A stretch of 34,136 nucleotides of DNA from an uncultured Chthonomonas sp. (GTDB lineage: Bacteria; Armatimonadota; Chthonomonadetes; Chthonomonadales; CAJBBX01). Positions 1 through 6,141 of this stretch are shown here, piece by piece; within the stretch, counting starts at the first letter, position 1, and each line of letters begins with the position of its first letter. The notes under the pieces were generated by a model, which saw nothing but the letters and a program-made list of their open reading frames with translations, had not been told where the DNA came from and searched no databases. A program made the position numbers and the translations under genes. The stretch is from assembly GCA_903951425.1 (NCBI GenBank), contig CAJBBX010000159.1:1-34136 (forward strand), given 5' to 3'.

Positions 1-287
1 CGAAACATGGGATCTCTGACGAGGGACTCACGACGCTCGAGTTCGGCAAGGAGCGCGACCTCCATAACCTGGATAGTGTCGTAGCTGACGACGGTCTCGC
101 GCCGGCAGAAAGGGTGGTCCCCAATGCACAACACAGTGGTCCTGTCGGCCAGCGCCGTGGCGGTGTTGAGCTGTACCGTGAGCACCGATGGCGGCGTACC
201 GGTGGGGCCGGTGAGTACAATGCGAAGATGCTGCTTTCCGAAGTCGGGGTCCGTGATCAGGAACGTGTCACCGGCCGCGAGCGTCAC
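1..287 (-). CDS. PemK/MazF-like putative toxin partner of Panacea antitoxin (partial)
   Basis: The frame is open from a GTG at 287 to the left edge of the window, so only the first 95 or so residues are present. The GTG overlaps the stop of the upstream Panacea gene (GTGA), a classic toxin-antitoxin arrangement. The protein begins near AAGDTFLITDPDFGKQHLRI, then has a strand-rich stretch with LTVQLNTAT, and later GDHPF, RRETVVSY and DTIQV. The N-terminal strands followed by a GDHPF-x(n)-V-x-Y pattern resemble small SH3-like, PemK-type proteins often found next to antitoxin genes. Panacea antitoxins are known to pair with many unrelated toxins, so toxin function is inferred from position and fold-like pattern. 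No catalytic residue can be named. Another small accessory protein remains possible. Confidence 0.55.
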   Translation of the reverse strand, partial: MTLAAGDTFLITDPDFGKQHLRIVLTGPTGTPPSVLTVQLNTATALADRTTVLCIGDHPFCRRETVVSYDTIQVMEVALLAELERRESLVRDPMF

Positions 288-820
288 AGTGAAGCCGCGC
301 CGAGCAACCGCGCAAGGCAGTCCTGGGCGGCTATGTTCGCCAGTATAGTTTCCACCTCGTCCGAGGAGAGCCCGTCGTCCTCGAGGATCTCCCGGTACGA
401 TATCGGGCGAGACGAGCCACCGGGATCCTGCCATTCCTTCAGTTCGTGCGTCATGTCCCGCAGTTCCCAGGTGCCAACGGCGCCATAACGACCGTAGGTG
501 TCGTCGATAACGTTCAGTTCCGCAGGTGACAGGTCGTCGCAGCCCGGATCGCCTGTTATCTGCACGTCGTAGTCCGTAGTACGGAGGTGGCCGGCCCACT
601 CTCCTTCGCTTCGGCCCTTGATGCAGTCATAGGTGGCACTGAGCACCGGACCGTGTTGCATCGACACCCACCGATCGTAGGTGATGGGCTTGCCGTGCCG
701 CGTGAGCATGGCTCGATCAGCCAGGTACATGAGCTTGAGCAGTTTCACGTAGTTCAGCCGTGTGCCGGCCAGCGTTACCAGTCTCGCCGCCATCTGGGTA
801 GCTTTCGCTTCGCTGTACAT
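284..820 (-). CDS. Panacea-domain (SocA-like, DUF4065) antitoxin
   Basis: This 178-residue protein has the Panacea/SocA-like signature: an N-terminal helix, then LNYVKLLKLMYLADR at about residues 22-36, a YDRW segment and a QHGPVLSATYD segment near residues 54-64. The family is also called DUF4065. Members act as antitoxins for diverse toxins or as protease adaptors (SocA). The ATG at 820 follows a clear SD (GAGGAGG). The stop overlaps the start of a PemK-like partner by 4 bp, so the pair looks like a two-gene toxin-antitoxin unit with the antitoxin first. It lies 65 bp downstream of a broken methyltransferase fragment, at the end of a defence-type cluster. The family call is firm; the antitoxin role in this organism is inferred from context. 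Confidence 0.85.
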   Translation of the reverse strand: MYSEAKATQMAARLVTLAGTRLNYVKLLKLMYLADRAMLTRHGKPITYDRWVSMQHGPVLSATYDCIKGRSEGEWAGHLRTTDYDVQITGDPGCDDLSPAELNVIDDTYGRYGAVGTWELRDMTHELKEWQDPGGSSRPISYREILEDDGLSSDEVETILANIAAQDCLARLLGAASL

Positions 821-879
821 GGCCGTGAACCCCTCCTCAGACAGTAACGGACGGTCCTCGATACCCTATGGTTCCGGGT

Positions 880-893
880 GCATGTTACCATGC
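880..893. promoter_or_regulatory. Inverted repeat upstream of the Panacea gene, possible operator
   Basis: A perfect 5-bp inverted repeat with a 4-bp spacer (GCATG-ttac-CATGC) lies about 60 bp before the Panacea start and covers the stop codon of the upstream methyltransferase fragment. Toxin-antitoxin operons are often autoregulated through such sites. No convincing -35/-10 pair was identified next to it, so the role is tentative. Confidence 0.3.
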
Positions 894-1103
894 CCCTGCG
901 CGGCCGTCTGGGTCCGACAGCTCCGCCAGCGCTACGAGGTCGGCCCCGCCATGGTCGGCAGCCCAGGCTTCCGCCAGCGTATCGAGCATCCGGTTGGCGA
1001 ACTCGGGCGGCGTGAAGACCTCGTCGTTGGAGAGGTTCGCGATGCAGGTGAGGACGTCCGGGTTACGGCCGCGCAGAGCAAAGCCGGCTCGGGTGCCGCT
1101 CAT
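885..1103 (-). pseudogene. Truncated DNA methyltransferase (N-terminal fragment)
   Basis: The first 56 or so residues match the start of a large type III/GIY-YIG-associated adenine methyltransferase family: GRNPDVLTCIANLSNDEVFT, followed by a PPE-x-ANRMLD segment and AEAWAAD. Family members continue into the SAM-binding FLDP-like motif and run to several hundred residues. Here the similarity appears to stop near position 936, after HGGADL. Sixteen unrelated residues and a stop follow, so the catalytic core is missing. The ATG at 1103 overlaps the stop of the upstream small gene (ATGA), so the fragment keeps its operon position. The sharp loss of similarity suggests a deletion or recombination junction where the Panacea pair now sits. 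The family is recognised from memory, not from an alignment. Confidence 0.65.
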
Positions 1104-1282
1104 GGTTCTCCAGTGCGCAACTCATCGGCGGAAATGCGCACCGGCTTGCCGTCCTTCACCATGACAATCGCCGTGTTGGTCTGCATCGCAGTTTCGCGCG
1201 CCGCGGCCGCGGCGCGCCGCATCGCCGCCAATGATGCACGCAAATCCGGGTTCTGTGCCTTGTCAAGCTCCTGCTGAGTCAT
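1100..1282 (-). CDS. Small candidate antitoxin of the zeta-like toxin
   Basis: This 60-residue protein begins MTQQELDKAQ. The ATG at 1282 is chosen because it overlaps the stop of the zeta-like toxin gene (ATGA); an in-frame ATG at 1297 would add five residues. It has a basic, alanine-rich helix (MRRAAAAARETA) and then a short strand pattern IVMVKDGKPVRISADEL. Small proteins with a helix plus a 'V-x-DGK-x-V' strand are commonly encoded beside chromosomal zeta-type kinases. It does not look like classical epsilon antitoxin from plasmid epsilon-zeta systems. The function is inferred from size, position and overlap. The toxin precedes the antitoxin here, which is the reverse of the usual order. 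Confidence 0.6.
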   Translation of the reverse strand: MTQQELDKAQNPDLRASLAAMRRAAAAARETAMQTNTAIVMVKDGKPVRISADELRTGEP

Positions 1283-1812
1283 TCGTTCTCGCCCCATTCC
1301 AGTATGACGGGATTCACGCCGGTGTTGTCGTAGAGGACCCAGTCGTTGACCGCCTTGCGGTAGTACCAGTGGAGATTCTGCAAGCCAGACGCGAAGCGCC
1401 GACGGATGACAGGTTCAGGGACATCGTGCCCGCCCTGCCGAACTCGCGCCGCCACGCGCGCAATGGCGGTCTCCACATTGGGTAGGCTCAGGAAGTAGAG
1501 GCTGACACGGTACCCCTGGGCTCGCCATCGTTCGATGCGCCGGAGGTAGCCCCTGCCCGAGAGCGTTGTTTCCAACGCAAAGCTGTCGCCGCAGCGTGCG
1601 TGGCGCTCGATCTCTTCCAACATCAACCGCGCCGCCTTCACTGCTGCGGTCTCCGGCGCAAACGGAGCGAGACCCTGGGCGATCAAGTCCGCATTGATGA
1701 AGCGCGGAAGATGGGCTTCGGCGGGCAGGAACGAACGGGCGAACGTGGTCTTGCCCGCGCCATTTGGCCCGGCAATGATGATGATCTTCTTGCCCGCCGC
1801 ATCGGTCGTCAT
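1279..1812 (-). CDS. Zeta-toxin-like P-loop kinase
   Basis: The 177-residue protein has a Walker A motif, AGPNGAGKTTFA, at about residues 14-25, followed by FINADLIAQGLAPF and a FALETTLSGRGY segment. This is the layout of chromosomal zeta-type/AAA_33 kinases. Zeta toxins phosphorylate UDP-N-acetylglucosamine and so block peptidoglycan synthesis; whether this short chromosomal form does so is unknown. A basic helix with ARVAARVRQGGHDVP and RRRF resembles the lid arginines of the family. The ATG at 1812 overlaps the truncated RhuM stop, and the gene's own stop overlaps a small candidate antitoxin. All catalytic-looking motifs are intact, so the gene is probably functional. Confidence 0.85.
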   Translation of the reverse strand: MTTDAAGKKIIIIAGPNGAGKTTFARSFLPAEAHLPRFINADLIAQGLAPFAPETAAVKAARLMLEEIERHARCGDSFALETTLSGRGYLRRIERWRAQGYRVSLYFLSLPNVETAIARVAARVRQGGHDVPEPVIRRRFASGLQNLHWYYRKAVNDWVLYDNTGVNPVILEWGENE

Positions 1813-2051
1813 CTCGGTTCCTCGCGGCGAACTTGTAAGTAGTCCTTAAAAGTTCCCTCCTCCGGGACCTCGCCGTCGTCGTGGACTCCCCGGATGTGCA
1901 GCGTCATGTTCTGCGGCGTCGTCTGGAACAGGTCGGCCGTCTGGGCCTGCGTCAACCGGACCGAGCGGCCGTCGAGCCGAACCTGCGGCTGGAGGGCGCC
2001 ATCGGTGTAGATGAGAACCTGGCCCGGCGGCGGCGCGTGACCATCGGTCAT
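1809..2051 (-). pseudogene. RhuM-family protein, N-terminal fragment
   Basis: Eighty residues match the N-terminal domain of RhuM-family proteins: QVRLDGRSVRLTQAQTADLF, then QTTPQNMTLHIRG and EEGTFKDYLQVRREE. Full members are about 330 residues. This copy stops just after the KDYLQVR segment, exactly at the zeta toxin start (ATGA overlap), so roughly three quarters of the protein are missing. The N-terminal part of RhuM proteins looks like a DNA-binding module, and such proteins often sit inside restriction-modification loci. The fragment is framed by 4-bp overlaps on both sides, so it could be kept as a small DNA-binding protein rather than being plain debris. Confidence 0.7.
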
Positions 2052-2722
2052 GGTGTCGCCTTCCTTGGAGCCCCGCCGAGCGCCTCTGAGGCCAGCTCGG
2101 CCACCGTCACCGGAGGGTACTCCTTGACCGGCGTGAAGAGCTCGTGCCTGCCATGGTCGGCGAAGAGCGAGCCCTGGGCGCTGTAGGCCGACGACAGGGT
2201 GAGGTTATCGAGGCGGAAGTCGCGGCGCTGGTACCGGCCCTTGCCCAGGTAGCCCCACTCGGCGAAGGTGATGGGCAGGCCGTCGTGGGTCTGCATCGTC
2301 AGCGCGTCGCCGTGCACCAGGTTCAGAGACAGCACGGTGGCGGCGGCGCGGTGGAGGTCGTCGGCTTCGTCCAGCCCCAGGTACTCGGCCAGCGCCTCCA
2401 GCACGTTGGCCCGGCACTCCGCGATATTGTCGGGCAGCAGCTCAATGCCGTAGACGCACATCACGGCGAGGAGGGCGTAGTGCCGCCGCTCGAAGTCGGA
2501 CCGGCCATAGCGCAGTTCGACGGCAGCCAGCTTGCGCCGGATGATCGGCACGAGGAAGTTGCCGCTGCCGCAGGCGGGCTCCAGGAAGCGCGAGTCGATC
2601 CGCTGCGTCTCGTCCTTTACTAGGTCGAGCATAGCCTCGACCATCCACGCCGGGGTGAAGACCTCGCCGTGGTCGGCGACCCGCTTCTTGGACTTGACAT
2701 AGTTCGTGGGCGCTTCGCTCAG
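2048..2722 (-). CDS. N6-adenine DNA methyltransferase
   Basis: The protein has HGEVFTPAWMVEAMLDLV, then the SAM-binding motif I FLEPACGSGNFL, and further on YGIELLPDNIAECRANVLEA. These are the hallmarks of class I N6_Mtase subunits of restriction-modification systems. I do not see an (N/D)PPY catalytic motif in this chain, so target recognition and catalysis may lie in a partner. The frame is open back to an ATG at 2890, but similarity to the family appears to begin at SEAPTNYVKSKKRVADHGEV. A CTG at 2722 lies 8 nt after an AGGAG SD and is the most likely start (224 residues). The original ATG may have mutated. It overlaps the RhuM fragment by ATGA and heads the operon. Confidence 0.75.
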   Translation of the reverse strand: MSEAPTNYVKSKKRVADHGEVFTPAWMVEAMLDLVKDETQRIDSRFLEPACGSGNFLVPIIRRKLAAVELRYGRSDFERRHYALLAVMCVYGIELLPDNIAECRANVLEALAEYLGLDEADDLHRAAATVLSLNLVHGDALTMQTHDGLPITFAEWGYLGKGRYQRRDFRLDNLTLSSAYSAQGSLFADHGRHELFTPVKEYPPVTVAELASEALGGAPRKATP

Positions 2723-2780
2723 GGCCGCTTCTCCTGCTGCAAGACCGGGCAAGGCCGGGACGCCGCTCAGTTTCAAGCAG

Positions 2781-2824
2781 ATAGTACCCTCGCGGGCGAT
2801 GTGGCTTGTCGCCACGCATGTGGC
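2781..2824 (-). promoter_or_regulatory. Possible promoter and operator of the methyltransferase/toxin operon
   Basis: On the minus strand a TACTAT hexamer (2781-2786) could serve as a -10 box about 60 nt before the CTG start. Just upstream, two direct copies of ATGTGGC (plus strand 2799-2805 and 2818-2824) flank an inverted GCCAC (2811-2815). These would cover the -35 position. Such repeats are typical of controller or antitoxin operators in restriction-modification and toxin-antitoxin operons. No good -35 hexamer was seen. Confidence 0.3.
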
Positions 2825-3259
2825 AACCCCGCGGCAGGTCGGTGTGTGCCGTGTTGGTGAGCGGGTCCACACCGGCGCACGGACGGACACGGACCCCGGG
2901 ACGGCTACGGGTTGACGGGGTTGACCGAGGTGGGCTTGGGCGCTGCCTGGCAGGCTGGGTAGCGGGTTGGGATGCGGGCTTGGCAGATGCCGCAGTGGGC
3001 GTAGGAGGGCGGTGCTGTGGCTGCTAGCGTGGGGGCGCCGCTCTCGGGAGCGTGTCGGGTCGGTCCGCGTTGTGCTACGGGGCTGGCGTGTCGGAGGGCA
3101 CTGGAGCCAGTGCTGCGCGCGGCGGATACCCGCTCAGTGTAAGCCCAGCTCGAGTGGACTCGCCTTGAATGGAACTGAACTCAGTCGGCGTCAACCGGAC
3201 TGATGTCCGAGTGGGTGCGGTTCGCCAAGGCCCCGCAGGTTCCTATGGAGGGACGTGAG
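2825..3259. other. Gene-free gap with strong strand asymmetry
   Basis: About 435 bases with no convincing gene. The plus strand is rich in G and T, with runs such as gggttgacggggttgaccg around 2908-2926. On the minus strand one frame is open without a start codon from about 3180 to 2910 and would contain YAHCGICQARIPTRYPACQA, a cysteine pattern (C-x2-C-x11-C) that hints at a decayed zinc-binding segment. It ends in a TAG before the methyltransferase. No terminator with a T-run was seen. Confidence 0.35.
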
Positions 3260-3373
3260 ATGCAGACCGACGTTGACCCTGAGATCGATCCGCTGGAGGA
3301 GGCCTACAGCCGGCCGTGCGAGCCGCACCGGTACGGCCTCTACCAGTTCTGCGACGCGGCGCCGGCCTTCTGA
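3260..3373 (+). CDS. Upstream part of a gene interrupted by an in-frame TGA
   Basis: An ATG at 3260 lies behind a GGAGGGA SD and reads 37 residues (MQTDVDPEIDPLEEAYSRP ... GLYQFCDAAPAF) to a TGA at 3371. The same frame continues directly through GGC AGC GGC into the ATG of the next gene at 3383. A tyrosine- and cysteine-bearing tail running into the glycine-rich GSGMGAFAWFD of the next gene reads like one continuous protein. It is therefore probably the N-terminal part of a single gene split by a nonsense change, although a free-standing 37-residue peptide cannot be excluded. No known family was recognised. Confidence 0.45.
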   Translation: MQTDVDPEIDPLEEAYSRPCEPHRYGLYQFCDAAPAF

Positions 3374-3382
3374 GGCAGCGGC

Positions 3383-3778
3383 ATGGGCGCGTTCGCATGG
3401 TTCGACACCGCCGACGAGATGGTGGACTTCCTGCTCTGCGTGGACGCCGCCAGCTGCATGAGGACCCGCGAAGGCGGCCCCGAGGTCGTGGCGGCGCTGG
3501 CCGCTGCTCGGCCGGGACTTCCGGCAGGCGACGAGGCCATGCCGATGGCGCAGAAGCTCTACAACGACGGCCTCGCCGGCCACTACAAGGTCGAGTGGAT
3601 CGGCAAGGCGGCAGACCTGATCTCCGGCAACTCGGAGTACGCCCAGGCACTTCGGTCGAAGTTCCGAAGCGACTGCTGCGAAGAGGACGAGGAGGACGAC
3701 GAGGCCGCTGATGGTTCGCCGCTGGCTGATGACGAGATCGAGGGCTTTGCCGAGTTCCTGACCGAATACGGGTACTAG
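3383..3778 (+). CDS. Hypothetical acidic protein, downstream part of interrupted gene
   Basis: This 131-residue protein starts MGAFAWFDTADEMVDFLL and has a very acidic stretch (EEDEEDDEAADG) near residues 100-111. It ends DEIEGFAEFLTEYGY. A weak SD (GAGGCAG) lies 7 nt upstream and overlaps the TGA of the preceding reading frame, so reinitiation could produce it alone. No transmembrane segment, signal peptide or nucleotide-binding motif is visible, and I do not recognise the family. It lies between the defence cluster on the minus strand and the housekeeping plus-strand run that starts at 3901. Confidence 0.6.
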   Translation: MGAFAWFDTADEMVDFLLCVDAASCMRTREGGPEVVAALAAARPGLPAGDEAMPMAQKLYNDGLAGHYKVEWIGKAADLISGNSEYAQALRSKFRSDCCEEDEEDDEAADGSPLADDEIEGFAEFLTEYGY

Positions 3779-3832
3779 GCCGGGTCCCGGTCACCGCGGA
3801 GGCCGGATAGCCGGACGGCCCAAGTCGTTAGG

Positions 3833-3892
3833 TATTATTCGGGCGGCGCGGGCCATGCAACCCATCCCAACAGGCCCCTCCGTGCGCCGCCC
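3833..3892 (+). promoter_or_regulatory. Possible -10 box and long hairpin in the leader of the R3H ATPase gene
   Basis: A TATTAT hexamer (3833-3838) is followed immediately by GGGCGGCGC (3841-3849), which can pair with GCGCCGCCC (3884-3892). An inner GGCC/GGCC pairing is also possible. The transcript leader would fold into a stem ending 8 nt before the ATG at 3901. No SD is visible before that ATG, so the structure may affect translation or mark an attenuator. Confidence 0.35.
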
Positions 3893-3900
3893 GTATCCAT

Positions 3901-5499
3901 ATGAAGCAGCATCAGATTACCGACAACATCGACCAGCTACTGGAGGTCCTGCCTCCGGCCCTTCGCGACGCGCTTGCGGCGGTCCAGACCGAAGAGGGCC
4001 TGCTTGAGATCGTCATCGACCTGGGCCGCGTCCCTGAGGCCCGCTACACCGAATCCGTGGTGGATGTGGGCTCCGAGCATGCCTCGCAGGACGACATCGA
4101 CTATGTGGTGCAGCGCGTCGGCAGCTTCGGCAAGGACAACCGCGCCGGCATCGAGCGCACGCTCCACCGGATCTCGGCCATCCGCAACCGGGTAGGGAAG
4201 ATCATCGGCGTGACCTGCCGCGTGGGCCGGGCCGTCTACGGGACCATCGACATCATCCATGACGTGGTGGAGTCCGGCAAGTCGATCCTCATGCTGGGCC
4301 GGCCGGGGCGGGGCAAGACGACCAAGCTGCGCGAGGTGGCCCGGGTCCTCAGCGACCAGTACCGCCGCCGCGTCGTCGTGGTCGACACGTCCAACGAGAT
4401 CGCTGGAGACGGCGATATCCCGCACCCCGCCATTGGGCGGGCCCGGCGGATGCAGGTGCCCGAGCCGGCCATGCAGCACGCGGTGATGATCGAGGCGGTG
4501 GAGAACCACATGCCCGAGGTCATCGTTATCGACGAGATCGGCACCGAGCAGGAGGCCTTCGCGTCGCGGACCATCGCCGAGCGCGGAGTGCAGCTGGTGG
4601 CCACGGCCCACGGCAACAGCCTCGAGAACCTGCTGATGAACCCCACCCTCAGCGACCTGGTGGGTGGCATCGCGGCGGTGACGCTGTCGGACGAAGAGGC
4701 CAAGCGGCGCGGCACGCAGAAGACCGTGCTGGAGCGCAAGGCGCCGCCCACGTTCGAGGTCGTCATCGAGATCATGGACGTCAACAAGCTGGCGATCCAC
4801 CACAACGTCGAGGAGACCGTTGACCGCTTCCTCCGAGGAGCGCCGCCGCGCCCGGAGATCCGCGTCCGCAACGCCGAGGGCGAGATCGAGGTCGTGCAGC
4901 GGTCGGGGTCTGACCAGGGCGGCGTGCGGCCGGTCGTCGACGAGGTGGACGACGACTTCGAGCCGCTGAACCTGAATGCGCCCGATGCCCACGCTTCGGC
5001 TCCGCGCCACCCCGACGCGGTGACCCGAAAGCGCAACAACTCGGTGCTGCGCATCTTCCCTTACGGCGTGAACCGCAACCGGCTGGATCGAGCGATCCTG
5101 GAGAGCCATGTCTCGGCCACCATCGCCCGCGACATTCGCGAGGCCGATGTGATCATCGCGCTCAAAGCCAGCTATCGCCGCGAACCGGCCCGCATGCGGG
5201 ACGCCCAGTCGCGAAACCTGCCGACGCACATCGTGAAGAGCAACACCTACGCCCAGGTGGTCTCGGCCGTCCGCGAGATCTTCCAGATGGGCCCGCTGGA
5301 CCGCGGCTACACCGATGAGGCCCTGCGCGAGGCGGAGGAGGGCACGCGCCGAGTCGCCGAGACCGGCGTTCCGGTGGAGCTTCGGCCGCAGAACGGGTAC
5401 AACCGTCGCCTGCAGCACCAGCTGGTCGTGGACCGGAACCTGGTCTCCGAGAGCGTGGGCGACGAGCCACAGCGCCGAGTGCGGATCCTCCCCGGATGA
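3901..5499 (+). CDS. SpoIIIAA/Ycf45-like AAA ATPase with C-terminal R3H domain
   Basis: The 532-residue protein belongs to the family that includes chloroplast Ycf45 and is distantly related to sporulation ATPase SpoIIIAA and secretion-type ATPases. Walker A is GRPGRGKTT (133-141), and Walker B is VIVIDEIG (207-214). An STAS-like N-terminal region contains TESVVDVG and ASQDDIDYVVQRVG. An acidic linker (about 335-365) leads to a C-terminal region with a degenerate DNA/RNA-binding part and an R3H motif (RRLQH, 502-506), which binds single-stranded nucleic acid. The protein length and domain order are complete. The physiological role of the family is not settled. The stop overlaps the tmk start (ATGA), so the two are translationally coupled. 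No SD precedes the chosen ATG, but the family start fits. Confidence 0.88.
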   Translation: MKQHQITDNIDQLLEVLPPALRDALAAVQTEEGLLEIVIDLGRVPEARYTESVVDVGSEHASQDDIDYVVQRVGSFGKDNRAGIERTLHRISAIRNRVGKIIGVTCRVGRAVYGTIDIIHDVVESGKSILMLGRPGRGKTTKLREVARVLSDQYRRRVVVVDTSNEIAGDGDIPHPAIGRARRMQVPEPAMQHAVMIEAVENHMPEVIVIDEIGTEQEAFASRTIAERGVQLVATAHGNSLENLLMNPTLSDLVGGIAAVTLSDEEAKRRGTQKTVLERKAPPTFEVVIEIMDVNKLAIHHNVEETVDRFLRGAPPRPEIRVRNAEGEIEVVQRSGSDQGGVRPVVDEVDDDFEPLNLNAPDAHASAPRHPDAVTRKRNNSVLRIFPYGVNRNRLDRAILESHVSATIARDIREADVIIALKASYRREPARMRDAQSRNLPTHIVKSNTYAQVVSAVREIFQMGPLDRGYTDEALREAEEGTRRVAETGVPVELRPQNGYNRRLQHQLVVDRNLVSESVGDEPQRRVRILPG

Positions 5500-6125
5500 G
5501 GGGTCTCTTCATCACCTTCGAGGGTGTCGAGGGGAGCGGGAAGTCCAGCCAGATCGTGCGGCTGGAGGCGCGGCTACGAGCACAGGGTGTCGACGTAGTC
5601 TGTGTCCGCGAGCCCGGCGGCGAGCCCATGGCCGAGCGCATCCGTGCGCTGCTCCTCGACGCGGCTTCCGACCTGGAGGACCGCGCCGAGTTGCTGCTCT
5701 TCCTGGCCGCCCGCGCCCAGGTCGTGTCGCGCGTGGTGGCGCCCGCCGTGGCGCGCGGCGCGGTGGTGCTGGGCGACCGGCATATCGACTCCAGCGTGGC
5801 CTACCAGGGCTGGGGGAGGCAGCAGGACGTGGCCGCGATCCGCAGCTTGAACGCTTTCGCCGTGGGCGGCGTATTGCCGGATAGGACGCTATTGTTGGAC
5901 CTGGCGCCCGAGACCGGCCTGGGCCGCCAGATGGACCGGAACCGCATGGAGGCCGAGCCGGCAGAGTTTCACGCCCGGGTTCGCCAGGGCTTCCTGTCCG
6001 AGGCCCGGCATAGCCCGGAGAGGTTTCGGGTCATCGACGCATCGGGCTCGCCGGCCGAGGTCGAGGAGCGCATCCACTCGGCCCTGAGCGATCTGGCGCC
6101 CGAACTGGGGCGCGCTGCTGGTTGA
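5496..6125 (+). CDS. tmk: Thymidylate kinase (dTMP kinase)
   Basis: This enzyme phosphorylates dTMP to dTDP with ATP in the cytoplasm, an essential step toward dTTP. The 209-residue chain has the P-loop FEGVEGSGKSS (8-18), VREPGGEP (37-44, dTMP-binding) and the DR(Y/H) motif as GDRHIDSSVAYQG (93-105). These match bacterial Tmk in order and spacing. The lid region contains RQMDRNRMEAE. The ATG overlaps the stop of the R3H ATPase. The gene is followed after 16 bp by the cyclic-di-AMP receptor gene, the same tmk-darA order known from Bacillus and other Firmicutes. Confidence 0.95.
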   Translation: MRGLFITFEGVEGSGKSSQIVRLEARLRAQGVDVVCVREPGGEPMAERIRALLLDAASDLEDRAELLLFLAARAQVVSRVVAPAVARGAVVLGDRHIDSSVAYQGWGRQQDVAAIRSLNAFAVGGVLPDRTLLLDLAPETGLGRQMDRNRMEAEPAEFHARVRQGFLSEARHSPERFRVIDASGSPAEVEERIHSALSDLAPELGRAAG

Positions 6126-6141
6126 AACGAGAGGAAGTGCC

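Noticed and set aside
1100-1282. Classical epsilon antitoxin
   Set aside because: The small protein has an Ala-rich helix and a DGK strand pattern unlike epsilon, and it lies after the toxin gene.
3371-3373. Selenocysteine at the in-frame TGA
   Set aside because: No clear SECIS-like hairpin was seen just downstream, the family is unknown, and no selenocysteine machinery is in the window. A nonsense change is simpler.
3937-5418. 493-codon open frame on the minus strand
   Set aside because: It lies entirely inside the R3H ATPase gene, is rich in His/Val/Asp repeats typical of antisense shadows in high-GC DNA, and has no motif of its own.
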